A stretch of 64,000 bases of DNA from Phylloscopus collybita (lineage: Eukaryota > Chordata > Aves > Passeriformes > Phylloscopidae). Location of the stretch: assembly GCA_027886175.1 (NCBI GenBank), contig JAJNNQ010000075.1:61148001-61212000 (forward strand), written 5' to 3'. Shown here piece by piece: positions 38,150 through 50,796 of the stretch. Made by a program: the position numbers and the translations under genes. Below the pieces are notes generated by a model. It saw nothing but the letters and a program-made list of their open reading frames with translations. It was not told the DNA's origin and did not search any database. Each line of letters starts with the position of its first letter. The first letter of the stretch is position 1.

Positions 38150-38299
38150 GCAGCCCATTCTCCTTTTTGCCTCCCCAGCCTCCTCAGCTGTCTGGGCACA
38201 TTATAGACCCAAGGGTGCCACAAGTTTATTTTCTTAGAAGGTAAATGAATGGCAAACAGGATCCACATCTGATGCCTATAAGCAAAAGAAAGACATACT

Positions 38300-38390
38300 A
38301 TTTATTTTATTTTATTTTATTTTATTTTATTTTATTTTATTTTATTTTATTTTATTTTATTTTATTTTATTTTATTTTATTTTATTTTTT
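38300..38390. repeat. (ATTTT)n pentanucleotide microsatellite
   Basis: About 18 uninterrupted TTTTA units, starting about 150 bp beyond the end of the 36.8-kb LTR. Confidence 0.97.
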
Positions 38391-39178
38391 CCCCACTCAC
38401 TCTCCCATCTTGCTTGCTCATGGCTCTTTTATCTTAGGCATCAAAGCCTCATAGGCTTCTTCTCACACTTCTCTTGATCCTCTATCACTGAATACAAATT
38501 TAGTCCCACAGACCTTTTTGATAATGGGATAGCTGTAATCCAAAAGCTACAAACAGGTATCAACTCAGGTGCACCCTACTCTACTCAGCAGCTGGCACAG
38601 CTTTTCTGCTGGAGGGAAGAAGCCTGAGACAGGCTCATACACCTCATGAGTGGACCACCTTTCTGTGGTCTCTGGCCACTGGGATCTCGTGAGAAATGGC
38701 ACAGTCAAACCTGCGAAGCTCACAAACACAGAAATATTTTTGTGTTTCAGTATATATATAATATATAAAAATATCAAGCAGTTTTCTCTACATGAGTGAG
38801 ACTTCAAGGAGTAAATAGTAAGCTGTGTAAGCAGAGTAAACTGAAGGAATAACAAACTGTTCTTTGCTTCCAGTCACTTCAGGGAAAAATGGAAGACTGC
38901 AATGGGCATAAGGAGGAACCTGTGGACTCCTGCTGTCCAGGTACTTACACAAACTACATGAAGTCAAATCCACAGATATTATCAGTTTCCTTCATTTCAG
39001 CAGCAGAACTATCTGTGACAAGTTTTCTGGTTTCAACTCCGCCTGCTCCCCCAATTTATTTTTTTTTTAATGAAGAGTATTTGTGCCAAGACTGAAAAAT
39101 GTGACAGATCTCTATCTCAAGTTCCAGAAGAGTGGAAACTTGATATTTATTGTATTACTGAAGAAACAGAATGTAAAC

Positions 39179-39725
39179 TGTTGGGGAGGATGAAGTAGCT
39201 AGGCCTTGTAGAGATAATTTAATAGTAAAAGATTCTAAAACTATGAAACCCACAAGAGGGATAGAATTAAAAGCAAAGTTTGAGCTTTAAGCATGGACAG
39301 GAAGAAGGTGATTAAGCAGCTGAAAGGCCTTGGCTGGGTGGGTCAGTGACACCCCTGACAAGACAAAAGGATGAATGAAAGGCTGCGCCTTCTCAGGTAT
39401 CAGAGATAAGGTGGGTTTCACAGGTTTTGGTATGTAGAGTAGTATTGTAATGTTGTAGCTCCCATAGGCTGTATGTAGATTCTGTAGGTTTTGTATCTAG
39501 AGGTGATTGGTTAATGTTCATTAGCATATTCACGATAGAAGGGGTTAAAATAGAATGTAACAGAGAGTTCGCCTCTTTTGCCTGCCTTCCCATGGACTCT
39601 GCACTGGATCCCTGGACCCCCTTCCCTAGTCAGGCTGCATTTCCACGACCAATAAACCACGTGTTCTAGAGGATCCTGATCTTCAGGTCATCTCTCTCGC
39701 CGGGCTACAAGCGTCTTTTCTAATA
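39179..39725 (+). mobile_element. Solo LTR, ERV, with 6-bp target-site duplication
   Basis: It begins TGTTGGGGAGGATGAAG and ends CTTTTCTAATA (probably once TCTAACA). GTAAAC flanks both sides (39173-39178 and 39726-39731). A promoter-like GGTTAAAATAGAAT and the poly(A) signal CCAATAAACC near 39650 support plus orientation. No internal genes. Confidence 0.8.
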
Positions 39726-40352
39726 GTAAACAAGTAACTAAAGTCCACTGTCTGTCTGGGTAGGTCTGGAGTGCTCTTGCTAGCCAGTTTACTGCTGTGC
39801 ACAGATTTTATACTATCCTTGTCAGCAGAATAGTCGAGCTGTTTCTGTGCTACATTGTCAGATGAACGTCTATTAGCTTGAGTCCATGTGGGCTCATTAC
39901 CTTTGGCAAAAATCCCAATAATTTCTGAGTGTCTTATGTCACTACCTAGTGCTTACCTAAATCCAGGAAGGCTTATTAGCTCACTGCTCAACCTGGCAGC
40001 AGCATGCAGCATCTCCTGGATGTGAACCTTTGGGGTTACTGTGATAGCAGGATAAAGGAGCTATGGGCAACACAGCGATCAGTAGAGGAGATAAAGAAGG
40101 TAAGACACAGGAAGAGAACCTGTGTCTGCTTTTGTCTCACAATATTTAGTAGCTTCAGAAAGTGTTCTGCCAGTGGAACACAGTGGTGAGTATATGGGAT
40201 GAAGATGCCCAGTGGCAGAGCTGGATCAGTTTAGCAGGGGCCCATTAGCTCTGGATCTGTGCCAGTCCACTGGACCCACGCTGACACAAGGAGAACACCT
40301 ATGGCTCTCCCTCCTGCTCTCATGTCCCTCACTGTCCACAAAGCTTACTTGT

Positions 40353-41045
40353 TGTCTTGGGTTTGTTTGTTCTATTTTTCCATCTTTTGAAACCACTTAG
40401 GGAGATCTAGTGCAGGTGCCTTCTGATAATGGGCCAGCTGTTAAAACCAGGTGGGGCAGTGTTCTTTATCTCTCCCGCAACCTGTCCTCCTAGAGGATAT
40501 CTTCTGCTAATGGGCCATTAAGGCTCACTACATGACTGAAAACGTTACATCATCCCATGGTGAGATGCTCCCCACAGTGGGGGGGGGGGGGGGGGGCGAG
40601 CCAACCATTCCGACCTGGACAAAAACTGAGACGTAGGACCACGAGGTATCTGGTTCCACCGGGTTCCCGGAAGAAGACCAGACCCATCTCGCCACCACTG
40701 GACCCTTTCTAGAGGATCATCTGTACTCCAAAAGAACCACATCTGCCACTCCAGGAGGACTTTCAACTGCTTCCAACACCCTGACCAACAGGGTGTCAGG
40801 TTGTAGTTCTGACTCTGTCAGGGTTTCTAGGATTTTTTTGTTTGTTTGTTTTCTTGGGTTTTTTTACTACTACATTTGCATTGTTAATATTCCTAGTATA
40901 GAACTGTTATTCCTATTCCCAAATCTTTGCCTGAAAACCCTTAACTGCAAAATTACAATAATTTGGAGGGAGGGGGTTTACATTCTCCATTCCAAGGGAA
41001 ACTCCAGCTTTCCCTGGCAGACACCTGTCTTCCCAAACCAAGACA
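40353..41045 (+). mobile_element. Solo LTR, TGTCTTGG family, copy 1
   Basis: The termini are inverted repeats, TGTCTTGG and CCAAGACA. It shares long stretches with the LTR at 48186-48916 (CTTCTGATAATGGGCCAGCT, TGGGCCATTAAGGCTCACT, CCAACACCCTGACCAACAGG). TATA-like ACAAAAACTGAG and poly(A)-like AGTAAAG/AGAACTGTTATTCC indicate plus orientation. It carries an 18-G run at 40579-40596. The flanking duplication is imperfect. Confidence 0.88.
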
Positions 41046-41249
41046 ATTGTCAATGTGTAGGTCCTCATAAGTACTTAGAGGTGTTTTGATTCTGACATTG
41101 AGCCCAAGCTGATAAGGCTTTCTGAGACCCACAGCTGTCAGAAACACAGTCGATGCAAACAGTCAGATCCTGCAGAACTGTGACTCTGAGCCCCATGCTT
41201 CATTAAAGTGCTAATGCTAATAATAGATGAGCTTTTTCCTAAAAGCACT

Positions 41250-41600
41250 ACAGGATGACCTCTAGGAGAAGGTCCAAGCCAGCTCTGCTCTTCCTTCCAA
41301 TGTTGTATTCCCTTTGGCATCCCCTCCCTGTGAAACCCTACCTGCCCCTTGACTCTGACCTATGGCCTTTGGCCGTAGGTAACCCCGCCCCCTACCCTGA
41401 AATGCATAAAACCCCCTTTCCCTCCGGGGTTGGCCTCTTTCGCCTTGGGATCCCTTCTTGGAAATAAACCTTGGAACACATCTCAGGGTAAGAGCCTCTT
41501 TTGGTTTTATGTCCCTATCCTGAAGATTCCCCTCACCCTAACCTCCCTAAATCTGAGCTAGCAGCTGACCTCGGGGGGCAGAGGGAAGGGGAACACTTCA
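41250..41600 (+). mobile_element. Probable LTR fragment next to copy 1
   Basis: There is an LTR-like promoter layout: ATGCATAAAACCCCC followed about 70 bp later by TTGGAAATAAACCTTGG, with pyrimidine-rich CTCTTTCGCC between. The boundaries and target-site duplication were not found. Confidence 0.4.
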
Positions 41601-42723
41601 TTCCTTCTCTTGGCATGTATTAGTACCCTTACCCAAAGACTGCACCACTTGTCTAAGCAGGAAGCATGAGGACACTTCCCATGCTACCAAGAAAACGGGG
41701 GTCAGGATTTTCAAAACCTGCACGAACTATATGCCTCACAGAATTGTCCCAGTTCTCCTCCTTTCCACCTGATATCACTGTAGCTTCACTGCTCCACTGA
41801 CATCTCCAGTGTACAGTTCTGAAATGACCGACTTCACCCCTTCTTTCTGGGCACCATTTTTGTCTGTCCTGCAAGCCTGATAGGAATTTCTGCACCTGAG
41901 AGGTGTCAGAAACCCAGAGGTATCAAATCTACAGACACAGTTAAAGCGGTTCTTCTCTGTCCTGAGGACTTGGGGTGATTCTTGGGGGAAGGATTGTGAA
42001 AGACTCACATCCAGAACAGCACCAGGCTTCAACCTCTTCTCCACACTGAAACAAACAAAACCACCAAGGATATCTGACTCTTTGACCACTGTACACAGAA
42101 TTACTGTTGTGCTGTTGATAATACCTATGTTTTCATGATAAATTCCTTGCTTTTAGGTTTACAGAGTGTGTCAACAGTGCAACTAATAAACAAGAGACAG
42201 AGATCAGGCATCAGATGAACTGAATGCACTCAAAAGTGAGAATGGTGTGTATCATATTGGATACCACAAAAACCACAGGAGAAATGTACTAAGGGAAAGA
42301 CTGACGCACTTGTCACAGAAATACCCTACATATCTCTGTCTCTGTATTTCCATTCCTTCTGAGTATTAAGAAAGCCAGGATTCATTGACTTTGAACTTGG
42401 ACAGAAAAATAAGCAGTGTGACTCATCAAAGAATTGGTTTGCCCTTTCTTGTGCAGTAGAGTTCTGTGTGAGCAAAGGAGATCCAGACAAAATGGGTAGA
42501 AAATGGGTAGAAAATAGGTAGAAATTCTGTATTCTGACATGATGTTGATTACTATCTAATTCTTGCTTAGCTAAATATTCCTTAGAGAATATATAAGCTA
42601 TACCTAACTGAAATAAAAAGACACTTTTAAACTATGATTCTGCCAATAATTTATTGTAGTGACAGAAAATATTGATTTCGAGTGAGTATTGTAAATTTTA
42701 AACAAGTTTTATTGTGTCTTTTT

Positions 42724-43092
42724 CACAGAATCGTAAATCACAGCAGATCACAGAGAGTCTGAGGAGGGAAAATGACTTCTGGAAGTTGTCTGAGCCAAGC
42801 CCCCTAGTCAAGCAGGGTCATCCCAACACCATCACCTAGGACTATTTTCAGATGGCTCCTGAATACCTCTAAGGAGGTGCATGCCACAACTTCTCTGAGC
42901 TACCTGTGACAGTGCTCAGTCACCTTTACAGTTAAAAAGTGTTTCTTGATGTTTAGAGGGAACCTCTTGTCTTTCAGGTGGTGCCCATTGCCTCTGGTTC
43001 TTCCACTGGATGCCAATGAAGAGAGCCTGTTTATTCTTTGCAGCCCCCCCCCAATCAGGTAATTATATACGTTGATAAGATTCTCCCTTTTT
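42724..43092 (-). mobile_element. CR1 LINE, 3' end
   Basis: The plus strand starts TCACAGAATCGTAAATCACA. It contains AGTCAAGCAGGGTCATCC, TTAAAAAGTGTTTCTTGATG, CCCATTGCCTCTGGTTCT and ends CAATCAGGTAATTATATACG followed by TTGATAAGATTCTCCC. All are landmarks of the avian CR1 3' end in reverse orientation. Confidence 0.92.
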
Positions 43093-46000
43093 CATATATA
43101 TCTACATTTGTTGGCTATGGAATATGCTCTTTATTATCTAAATATAACCAAACAAACCAAATTGAAAAGCCGGCAAAGCTAACTTCAGAACTAAGTCCAC
43201 AGAGCATGTATGAATGGGCATTAACTACCATCAAAATGGTGTGATGATGACCCATTTGACCTTTAAAAAATACTTGGTTATAACCCAAATGGTAGACTGA
43301 AAGAGAGTAAAGAACAGATTCAGAAAATGAATCTTCAGTGTATAGAAGTTCTGCTGGCAAGTGGCTTGTAGCAGATGCCTAGTTCTTCCTGCATAGCAGG
43401 AAAACTCTGCTTCCCATGGGACAAGCCCGAAACCCGAGATGAAGGAGGCCCAGCAGAGATGAAAAGCAACACAGTCGATGCCTCAAACCCTCTCCACTGG
43501 CTATGAGGACAGCGGAGAATGACTTCTGGAATGACACCACTTACATTCTTTCCACACTGTCTGTTGGGGCCGGACTAGAAGATAAGAGGGATGGGAAGGA
43601 GCAAAGCCCTAGCAGTGGGTGACTCAGAAACAACAGCATTCCAGTTGGCATGCAAGGGGGACTGAGGATACATCCTCTTTTCTTTGTCTCACTGCAGTGG
43701 GAAGAGACTTTCTTGGGACTGCTCACAGTCAGAGCAGAGGAACAGTCCACTCCTTTTCCTACACAAAAATCTGAGCCCTCTGTCCTTCCTCCACTGATGA
43801 TCATAAGAAACGAGTCAGCTACTGGAAGGGGGAAGAGCTCTTTTCTACCAATGATTTCAGTTCCTACATGGCACAGGCTCTTGTGAAGGGTTTAAGAAAG
43901 ACGGCACATGCCTTAGAGAAGAAACACCAGAACACAGAGGTTAGTTGAGGAGCAAGACACACTTAGAGACATTGGTAGCAGTCTGCAGGTTTCAATAGTT
44001 GGTTGAATAACATGTCTCTGCAATCTGCCCAGGGACAGATCTCATGCTGTAGCTACATTTCAAAAACAGGTGGTAAGAATGCGGAAGAAGTCCTACAGGT
44101 CTGCCTTTTGCAATGCACAGTGAGTATCTCCCACCCCTGCTTCCCTCTCCCAACATTATTAGTGAAGGTAATATTACCAGTGGCAGCATTGAGCCACAGT
44201 CTTTCTCCATACTGGGAAATGGAGCCTCGGAGGTGGAAAACTTCCAAATTGCTGCAGAACACTACCAGAAATCACCATTGCTTCATTTTTCCTTCCTGTT
44301 GAGACTTGTCATCCTCAAAGCTATGGGGAGTGCTATTGCACAAGGCTGGCAATCCTAAGGCAGGAAAATTTCCAGACTATGACAGCCACCACTGACACAA
44401 ACTGCAAAGCTCTTCATTCAAATATGGGTAAGGGCATTCTAGTGCAGGTCCCCTACCCCAAACAGCTTTGCCAGGCTGTTTTAATTAATCTTGTCACTCT
44501 TTGGTGTATTAGCCCCTAATGTAAGGAATAAACAGGAATTAAGAAAAAGCAATGAACAGCTTGGGGCTGTCTAATTCTAAAGAAGTTGCTGTATCTTACC
44601 TTGAAGAGTCTTTTTTATGGAAAAAAGAAAACCATAGGCTATACTGAAAAGCTCTCCATAACCTTTGAAGAAAGAGAAATGACATACAGAATTGAGTTCT
44701 GGTTTGGGACAAACATTTACTTTGCCTTCTCTCCAAAGATTTGAATGTAGCAAAAAAAGATTTTTTAGGAGTCTGCTAAGTATCCATTGGGTAACTTTAT
44801 AAGGCTTTATTAAAGATAGATATCGAGCACTTTATTTCTGTATTGATTAGGTTTTTGCAATCTTTGTGTTCGCCAGCCCACATTTCCTCCAGGAAAACTT
44901 AAGCTGCTTTGCTACTCACATCTTACCTACCTTTCCACTGAAAAAATGAGCCATGCTGGACAAGCATCGACCTATCTTGGTCTGGCCATGAGGGAGTGCT
45001 GGTTTCACGTAAAAGGTTAGTAGTGAACAGAAGCAAAGCCTAGTTTTAAACACAAGACCCCTGAAAAGTGAACCTTTTGGTAGGTCAGCAAGAAGGATGA
45101 GAGTTGTAGAAATAATGATGCCTCGAAAAAGACAGGAGGCTGGGTTTTTTTCTGGTTTTCTCTCTCTTCTAGGAGAAACTTAAGTCCTACATTAGGACTT
45201 GGAATGGAATAGTGATTACTTGTTACTTGTCTTTACTGAGAAAAGGACCAGAATGAATGGACTTACTTTGAGGAAAACAATAATGGGAAAGCTTTTAATA
45301 GGTTATTGAAGCACTAAAACAGGATGAAAAAGGAATTTCTAAAACCATGCTATCAGTCTGTCATCTGCCCATGACCTGCATACAACTCACAGTGTCTTGG
45401 TGCAGAGATGTGGCCTAGAGAGGATAATTAAATTTAATCTCATTAAAACTGTGCACCTCACCTATAGAGAGTGGATGGGCCCTTCCACAACAGATGTAGT
45501 GATTAAGGATGGCCTTAAAGGAAACAGCTCTACTTGCTTGTCCCCTGAACAGCTTTCATCATTTCTTCCCAACTCATTCTCCCTTACTCTTCTCCAAGAT
45601 TTCACTGCTTTAATTCTTCTCTTCCCTGCCCACCCAGAAAAGAAGATGGATGATGAATTGTAAGAACAGCAGGTACTCTCTGCAGGGAGAAGTAATGCAT
45701 GCTATGGAGCAGGACTTCAGGAGGCAGCTGCACACTTCCATCTGCAGCAGAGGAGGTTCGAGTGTGAAACAAAGCCGTCTCCTCACCGACGTTCACTGCT
45801 GAGCAAAACAAGCACGACACATGGAACGACACAGTCACAGATTGCTCTTTTCAGAGCTGTAGAGTATTCCCACTTCTGTGTTTGAGGCTTTGGTAGTTAT
45901 GTGACAACTGCATCTGCCTCTCCACCACAGATTATGATTTCCCAGAAAAAGGAATGCACAGGAAAGAGGACATGGGCTAGTTTCCTTTCCATGGTCAGTT

Positions 46001-48185
46001 AATACTGGAAGAAAAGGAGACAAGGAGTGCCTCCCTTTCCTAGCTGGAGTACCTGTAGAGGAACAACTGGTAGATGGGTAGAAGGTGGACCAGATTCTAC
46101 TTTCAGTAGTGGGTAAAAAGTTGCTTAGGAGACCGGAGTTCTCTCCAATGAGTTCTACTACTTTCCATTACAAACCAAACTATTAGATAAACTCCTACCT
46201 GAAATTTTTTCCCCAAATAAAAAGAATGGAAGTTCAGTAACACAGCATAACCACCCTTGTCATCCAATCAATTTTAAGTGACCCAGACTGGTTGTCTGTG
46301 CTGAATAGAGGCCTCATTGCCTTCTTCTCTACTGATTTTTCCCCTTATGACTCTACATTATTCCCATGGAGCTTTGATCACCGTGATGACTGTTCTTAAC
46401 AGAACATACATGTTCAACCACTGTGATCAACACCAACCTTTTACTCCAACATAAGTTAAGTCCACATCAAGTAGGGTGTTTGAAGTAGGCCAGGTAAACT
46501 AAGCCGAAGTTTATTAAGTTTTGTTTTGCATGCTGATCTGGACAACATCATGATGAATAGGAAGATTCACTTACGAAACACCAGCCAAGGAGGAGAAAGA
46601 GGAAACCAACCTTTTGAAAAACAGCATCAGGAAGTAAACAAGACCCACAATGACACTTATGGCATCTGTATAACCCTGAAGCTGTGCAACAATGGCTTCC
46701 TCAAGAAACGTGGCGCTCCTACTTCCAAGAACTTCCCAGTCAGTTAGTTCCCTGCAGGCAAGAGTCAGCCCAATAACTTTGGTCAAACACGTGAGCTCCC
46801 TGTACCTGCTAAGCCATCTGCTACCCCATCACACAGACAACTTCAACCTTCTCCTTTACAGTACCCAGTGCTCAGAAGCCATTACCAGATGAGTCAGACT
46901 AGATCTAAGGCTAGATAACAAAAGCTAGAGTTACTCCATAGAAGACACATCTATACTTTTATGTCTAGAGAGCTCTTCAATTTTTCCCCTCTACTCTGTT
47001 ACCAGTGAGGTCACACAGTGTATCCAGTTTATCTTGCAAAATCTACGTGTCCTGTTTTTCAAAGGAAAGCTCTATGAACAAGTGTGAGAAAAATGGCAAG
47101 ACCTCATGTAAGTTGCAATGAACCCAATAAAAAATTCAAAGTTTTCCTCTCATCCTGTTTTCACAGGATTGCAGAAAGTTAAAAACCCGACAACCCCCAA
47201 AACAAACAAGCAAAACCAAAAACCCCAAACCCAAAACAAAACAAAAACCCATCACAAAAGCGAACATAACTGCCTCTTTTTTTAACTGAATTTTCCCTTT
47301 TTCATATTCACTAGTAGCTGCTTATCTCAAAATACAGCATTTTCTCTGGCAATAGGAGACATTTTAGCGTGCCTAGCTTCGTCTGCTGTCTGAACACACT
47401 TGACATCAAGTACTGTGTTGTGGTACAGCACTGCCACCCATGGCACCAGCAACTTGTCTGCAGTACAACCTCAAGAGGGAGACTTACCTCAACTACTAAC
47501 CTAAACCACTTGTGCCTTCTCTATTTTTCTTAGCCAAACTTAGAAGTTTTCAACATCCATTTGGGGTCTTCTGACACAAACCAAAGCAAACTAAAAGGGA
47601 GGTTACCATTTTAAACCATGCTTAGCATTTTATCACATTTGAGGAGAGATAGGTTTCCCACCAGCATCCTATGTGATACCACCTTCAAGACTGGAATACA
47701 AATCTAAGTCCTACAAATATCCTGCTAGATTTAATTTCAGTTCTTTTCATGAATACTAAAGCATTTCTATTGAACACAGCATGCTAAAAACATCAGGTTA
47801 AAGCTTGCTAGTAGACACTCAGCTGGCTACAAGGCTACAGCTGCAACAGCATTTCAGAGAGCACCCCATTTTACTGCACATTTCTGGTCACTTGCATTAG
47901 TACCAAAAAAAGACATCACTCCACAGCAGTCATCACAACTGAAGCTCTGGTAGAGCATAAAGGGCTACACGTGACCATACAAAAACTGTGTGCTTTAATT
48001 ACATTTGGTGGAAAACTTCATCACCTAATGACTTAATAAACCCAACTATTAGACAAACTCCCACCTCAAATTATTTCCCTGAATCCTAAAGGGAAGTAGT
48101 ACTCTCAAATGTGGGGGAGACCCACTGATTTTCTACCACCTTTCTCTCAAGAATTACTTTCGAAATTTAAAACTTTCAAGGCATG
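43093..48185. other. Intergenic region without supported genes
   Basis: Only short frames without recognisable domains or convincing exon borders. An A/C-rich low-complexity tract lies at about 47185-47255. No RNA gene or CpG island was seen. Confidence 0.5.
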
Positions 48186-48916
48186 TGTCTTGGGTTATGG
48201 AACCAAAAATGTGTATTCTATTTCATCTGTTGAAAACAGTTGGGGAGATGTTCTTTATCTCTTATAACTCTGGGGGGAGGGGGCAGATGCCTTCTGATAA
48301 TGGGCCAGCTGTTAAAACCAGGTGGGGCAGTGTTTCTTATTTCTTTCACCGCTGTCCTCCCTCCAGGGGGATATTTTCTGCTGATGGGCCATTAAGGCTC
48401 ACTTAAGGGCACAACATATTCTATCATCCCCACTGTGAGATGCTCCACCCAGTGGGAGGAGCCAACCATTCCTACCTAGATAAAAACTGAGGCATAGGAA
48501 CACAAGATACCTGGTTCCACCAGATTCCCCGAGGAAGACTGGACCCTTGTCACCATCACTGGACCCTTTTCTACAGGATCATCTCTACTTCACCAGAACC
48601 ACATCTGCCACTCCAGGAGGACTTACTTCTGGACTGCTTCCAACACCCTGACCAACAGGGTGTCAGGTTGTAGCTCTGACTCTGTCAGGGTTTTCTAGGA
48701 TTGTTGTTTGTTTGCTTGCTTGTTTGTTTTGGTTTGGTTTTCCTACTACGTTTGTATTCTTAATATTCCTAGTAAAGAACTGTTATTCCTATTCCCAAAT
48801 CTTGCCTGAAAAGCCTTAATTGCAAAATTATAATTTGGAGGGGGTGAGGGGTTTACATTCTCCATTCTAAGGGAAACTCCAGCTTTCCCTGGCAGACACC
48901 TGCCTTTCCAAAGACA
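48186..48916 (+). mobile_element. Solo LTR, TGTCTTGG family, copy 2
   Basis: It begins TGTCTTGGGTTATGG and ends TTTCCAAAGACA. A perfect 5-bp target-site duplication GCATG flanks it (48181-48185 and 48917-48921). TATA-like GATAAAAACTGAGG and TTCCTAGTAAAGAACTG support plus orientation. It is co-linear with copy 1 at 40353-41045. Confidence 0.93.
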
Positions 48917-49059
48917 GCATGTTATGAAATCCATACTAGATTAAGGACAAAGGTAAGATTCAGGAATGCACCATTGAGAAGGGCTATTCCTTCTAAAACC
49001 TCCTGGCTTTTAAGTTGACTTGCTTGTATCACAGCACCCTTTTTGTAAAAGAGTAGGGC

Positions 49060-49621
49060 TGTGGGAAACACTAAAAGCAAAAAAGGATTTTTAGGAGCTA
49101 AAAAAGCAGGCCTTGAACAGAAAAAGCTGAGATCTCAGAATCTGCAGCAACTGAGAAAAGTTTGGAACTAGGAAAGATACAATAGTATATAATAGTATAG
49201 CAAACAAGTACATGGAAAACAAAGGCTGAGTTTTTAGGTTTGGCTTGAATAAGTTATAATACTGCAGAAAATATATGCTTGACAAGATAGTAGAAGGTCT
49301 TAAGCTTAATAAGGGTATTGTGCATTGTTAATAGAGAAGCATACAAATGACTATTGTTTGAAATGAGTGTACGTGTGCTATAATTGATTGGTTAAAACAA
49401 TTGTCTGTTTTAGTAATGTACTGTTGGCTAAAAAGTCCTTAAGATGCTTTGTAACAGAGAAATTGGGGCTACTGTGGGCTGCTGGGGTGGCTGCTGCTGC
49501 TGGCTGCTACATGGGTGCTGTGAGCTGCTGCTTTGCCTTTACTTCTGTGATGAGACTGATGCTTCATTAAAGAGAATAACTACCACAGCAGTCCGGTCCA
49601 GCTCCTGCCCACACCGTCACA
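49060..49621 (+). mobile_element. Solo LTR, different ERV family
   Basis: It begins TGTGGGAAACACTAAAAGC and ends CCCACACCGTCACA. Flanks TAGGGC (49054-49059) and TAGGGT (49622-49627) agree in 5 of 6 bases. The poly(A)-type ATTAAAGAGAATAAC lies near the 3' end. The short open frame over 49388-49570 lies inside the LTR and is not a gene. Confidence 0.88.
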
Positions 49622-50025
49622 TAGGGTGAAAAAGTTTTAAGCACTCCTAGATTCCACTGATCAAATGAAAACGGGAAGGAAAGAAGGAAAGAAGGAAAGA
49701 GCAATTCAGACACAGCAGCATATGTAGTATTCCACTTTTTAGTTCAATTCAGCCATGTACAACAAACCATCAAATGGCATATTTCCTGTTCAAGTAACTG
49801 GTGACATGACACAACGTAAATTAATTATAAATAATTATCAGTCAAAAAATAGAATTCTCAAATAGAATTGCACAAATTACTGTACTGAAATTTCTAGGAG
49901 CATATTTTCTCCAAAGGTTCCACAGAATAGCATTACAACTAGAACAAATATTTAAGCCAACATTGTTCACTGTCGCTCAGTAACTATACCTGTCCTTAGA
50001 AGTTACAAGAATGTGAATAACATTA

Positions 50026-50796
50026 TGTTGGGGGTTAGGTTTGTTCCTTATTACTTAGAGAATTATTCCCCATAAAGTTGCTAGGAGACTAACTACTGGG
50101 TGCTTACGGGTGCTTGACCAAAACAAAGGGGTGGCCAGAAGTCAGGAGGGGAAGATAACCGAGTTTTGGGGCAGGTAAAGGGCAGGGCTGGGGGCAGCTG
50201 CTCTCTCTTGCTCTCGGCATGGCAGAGAGGACGGGAGGCTGCTGCTGGCTGCGGGAGGAGCTCATTGTCCCACCGGGTCCGGTGCTGAGGAATCCGTCAC
50301 CGTCTGCTCGTGTGCCCCGAGCTCTGAGCTGCCTCCCCCTGCCCTGCTGGGGCTGGGCCGGCCCTGTCCCTTCGGCCCCGCTTGGAGGCTTCTTGCTGCT
50401 CTCTGGCCCCGCACTGCCCGGCCCTGCCGGGACATCCCCGCCTTTCCTGCCACCACCAGCGCAGCTCCTGATCCCATCCATCCACCAGCCCGGGATTTTC
50501 CACCCTTCCAGCTTGTGCACTCGGAGTCCAAGAGATCAGACCCCCACCCCGGCCTTGGTAAAACAAAGCCCCACGAGGTTTCCTGGTTCTGTTTATTATT
50601 AATGCTGTAGTAGTTGTTGCTTGTTTGCTTTGTTATACATACCAGTAAAGAACTGTTATTCCTGTCCCCATAGCTCTGCCTGAAAGCCCCTTTAATTTCC
50701 TAAATTATAATAATTTGGAGGGAGCGCATTTGAACTCTCCATTGCTAGGGAGGCCCTGTCCCTCCCTAGCAGATACCTGTCTTTCAAACCAAGACA
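50026..50796 (+). mobile_element. Solo LTR, TGTCTTGG-related, with a distinct GC-rich 5' half
   Basis: It begins TGTTGGGGGTTAGG and ends CAAACCAAGACA. Flanks CATTA and TATTA match in 4 of 5 bases. The last ~220 bp (AGTAAAGAACTGTTATTCCT, TTATAATAATTTGGAGGGAG) match the LTRs at 40353 and 48186, but the upstream ~500 bp, with GC-rich 50150-50530, do not. Confidence 0.8.

Noticed and set aside
41650..42090. Possible reverse-oriented LTR or ERV remnant
   Set aside because: Some phrases look LTR-like on the minus strand, but no termini, target-site duplication or second copy was found in the window.
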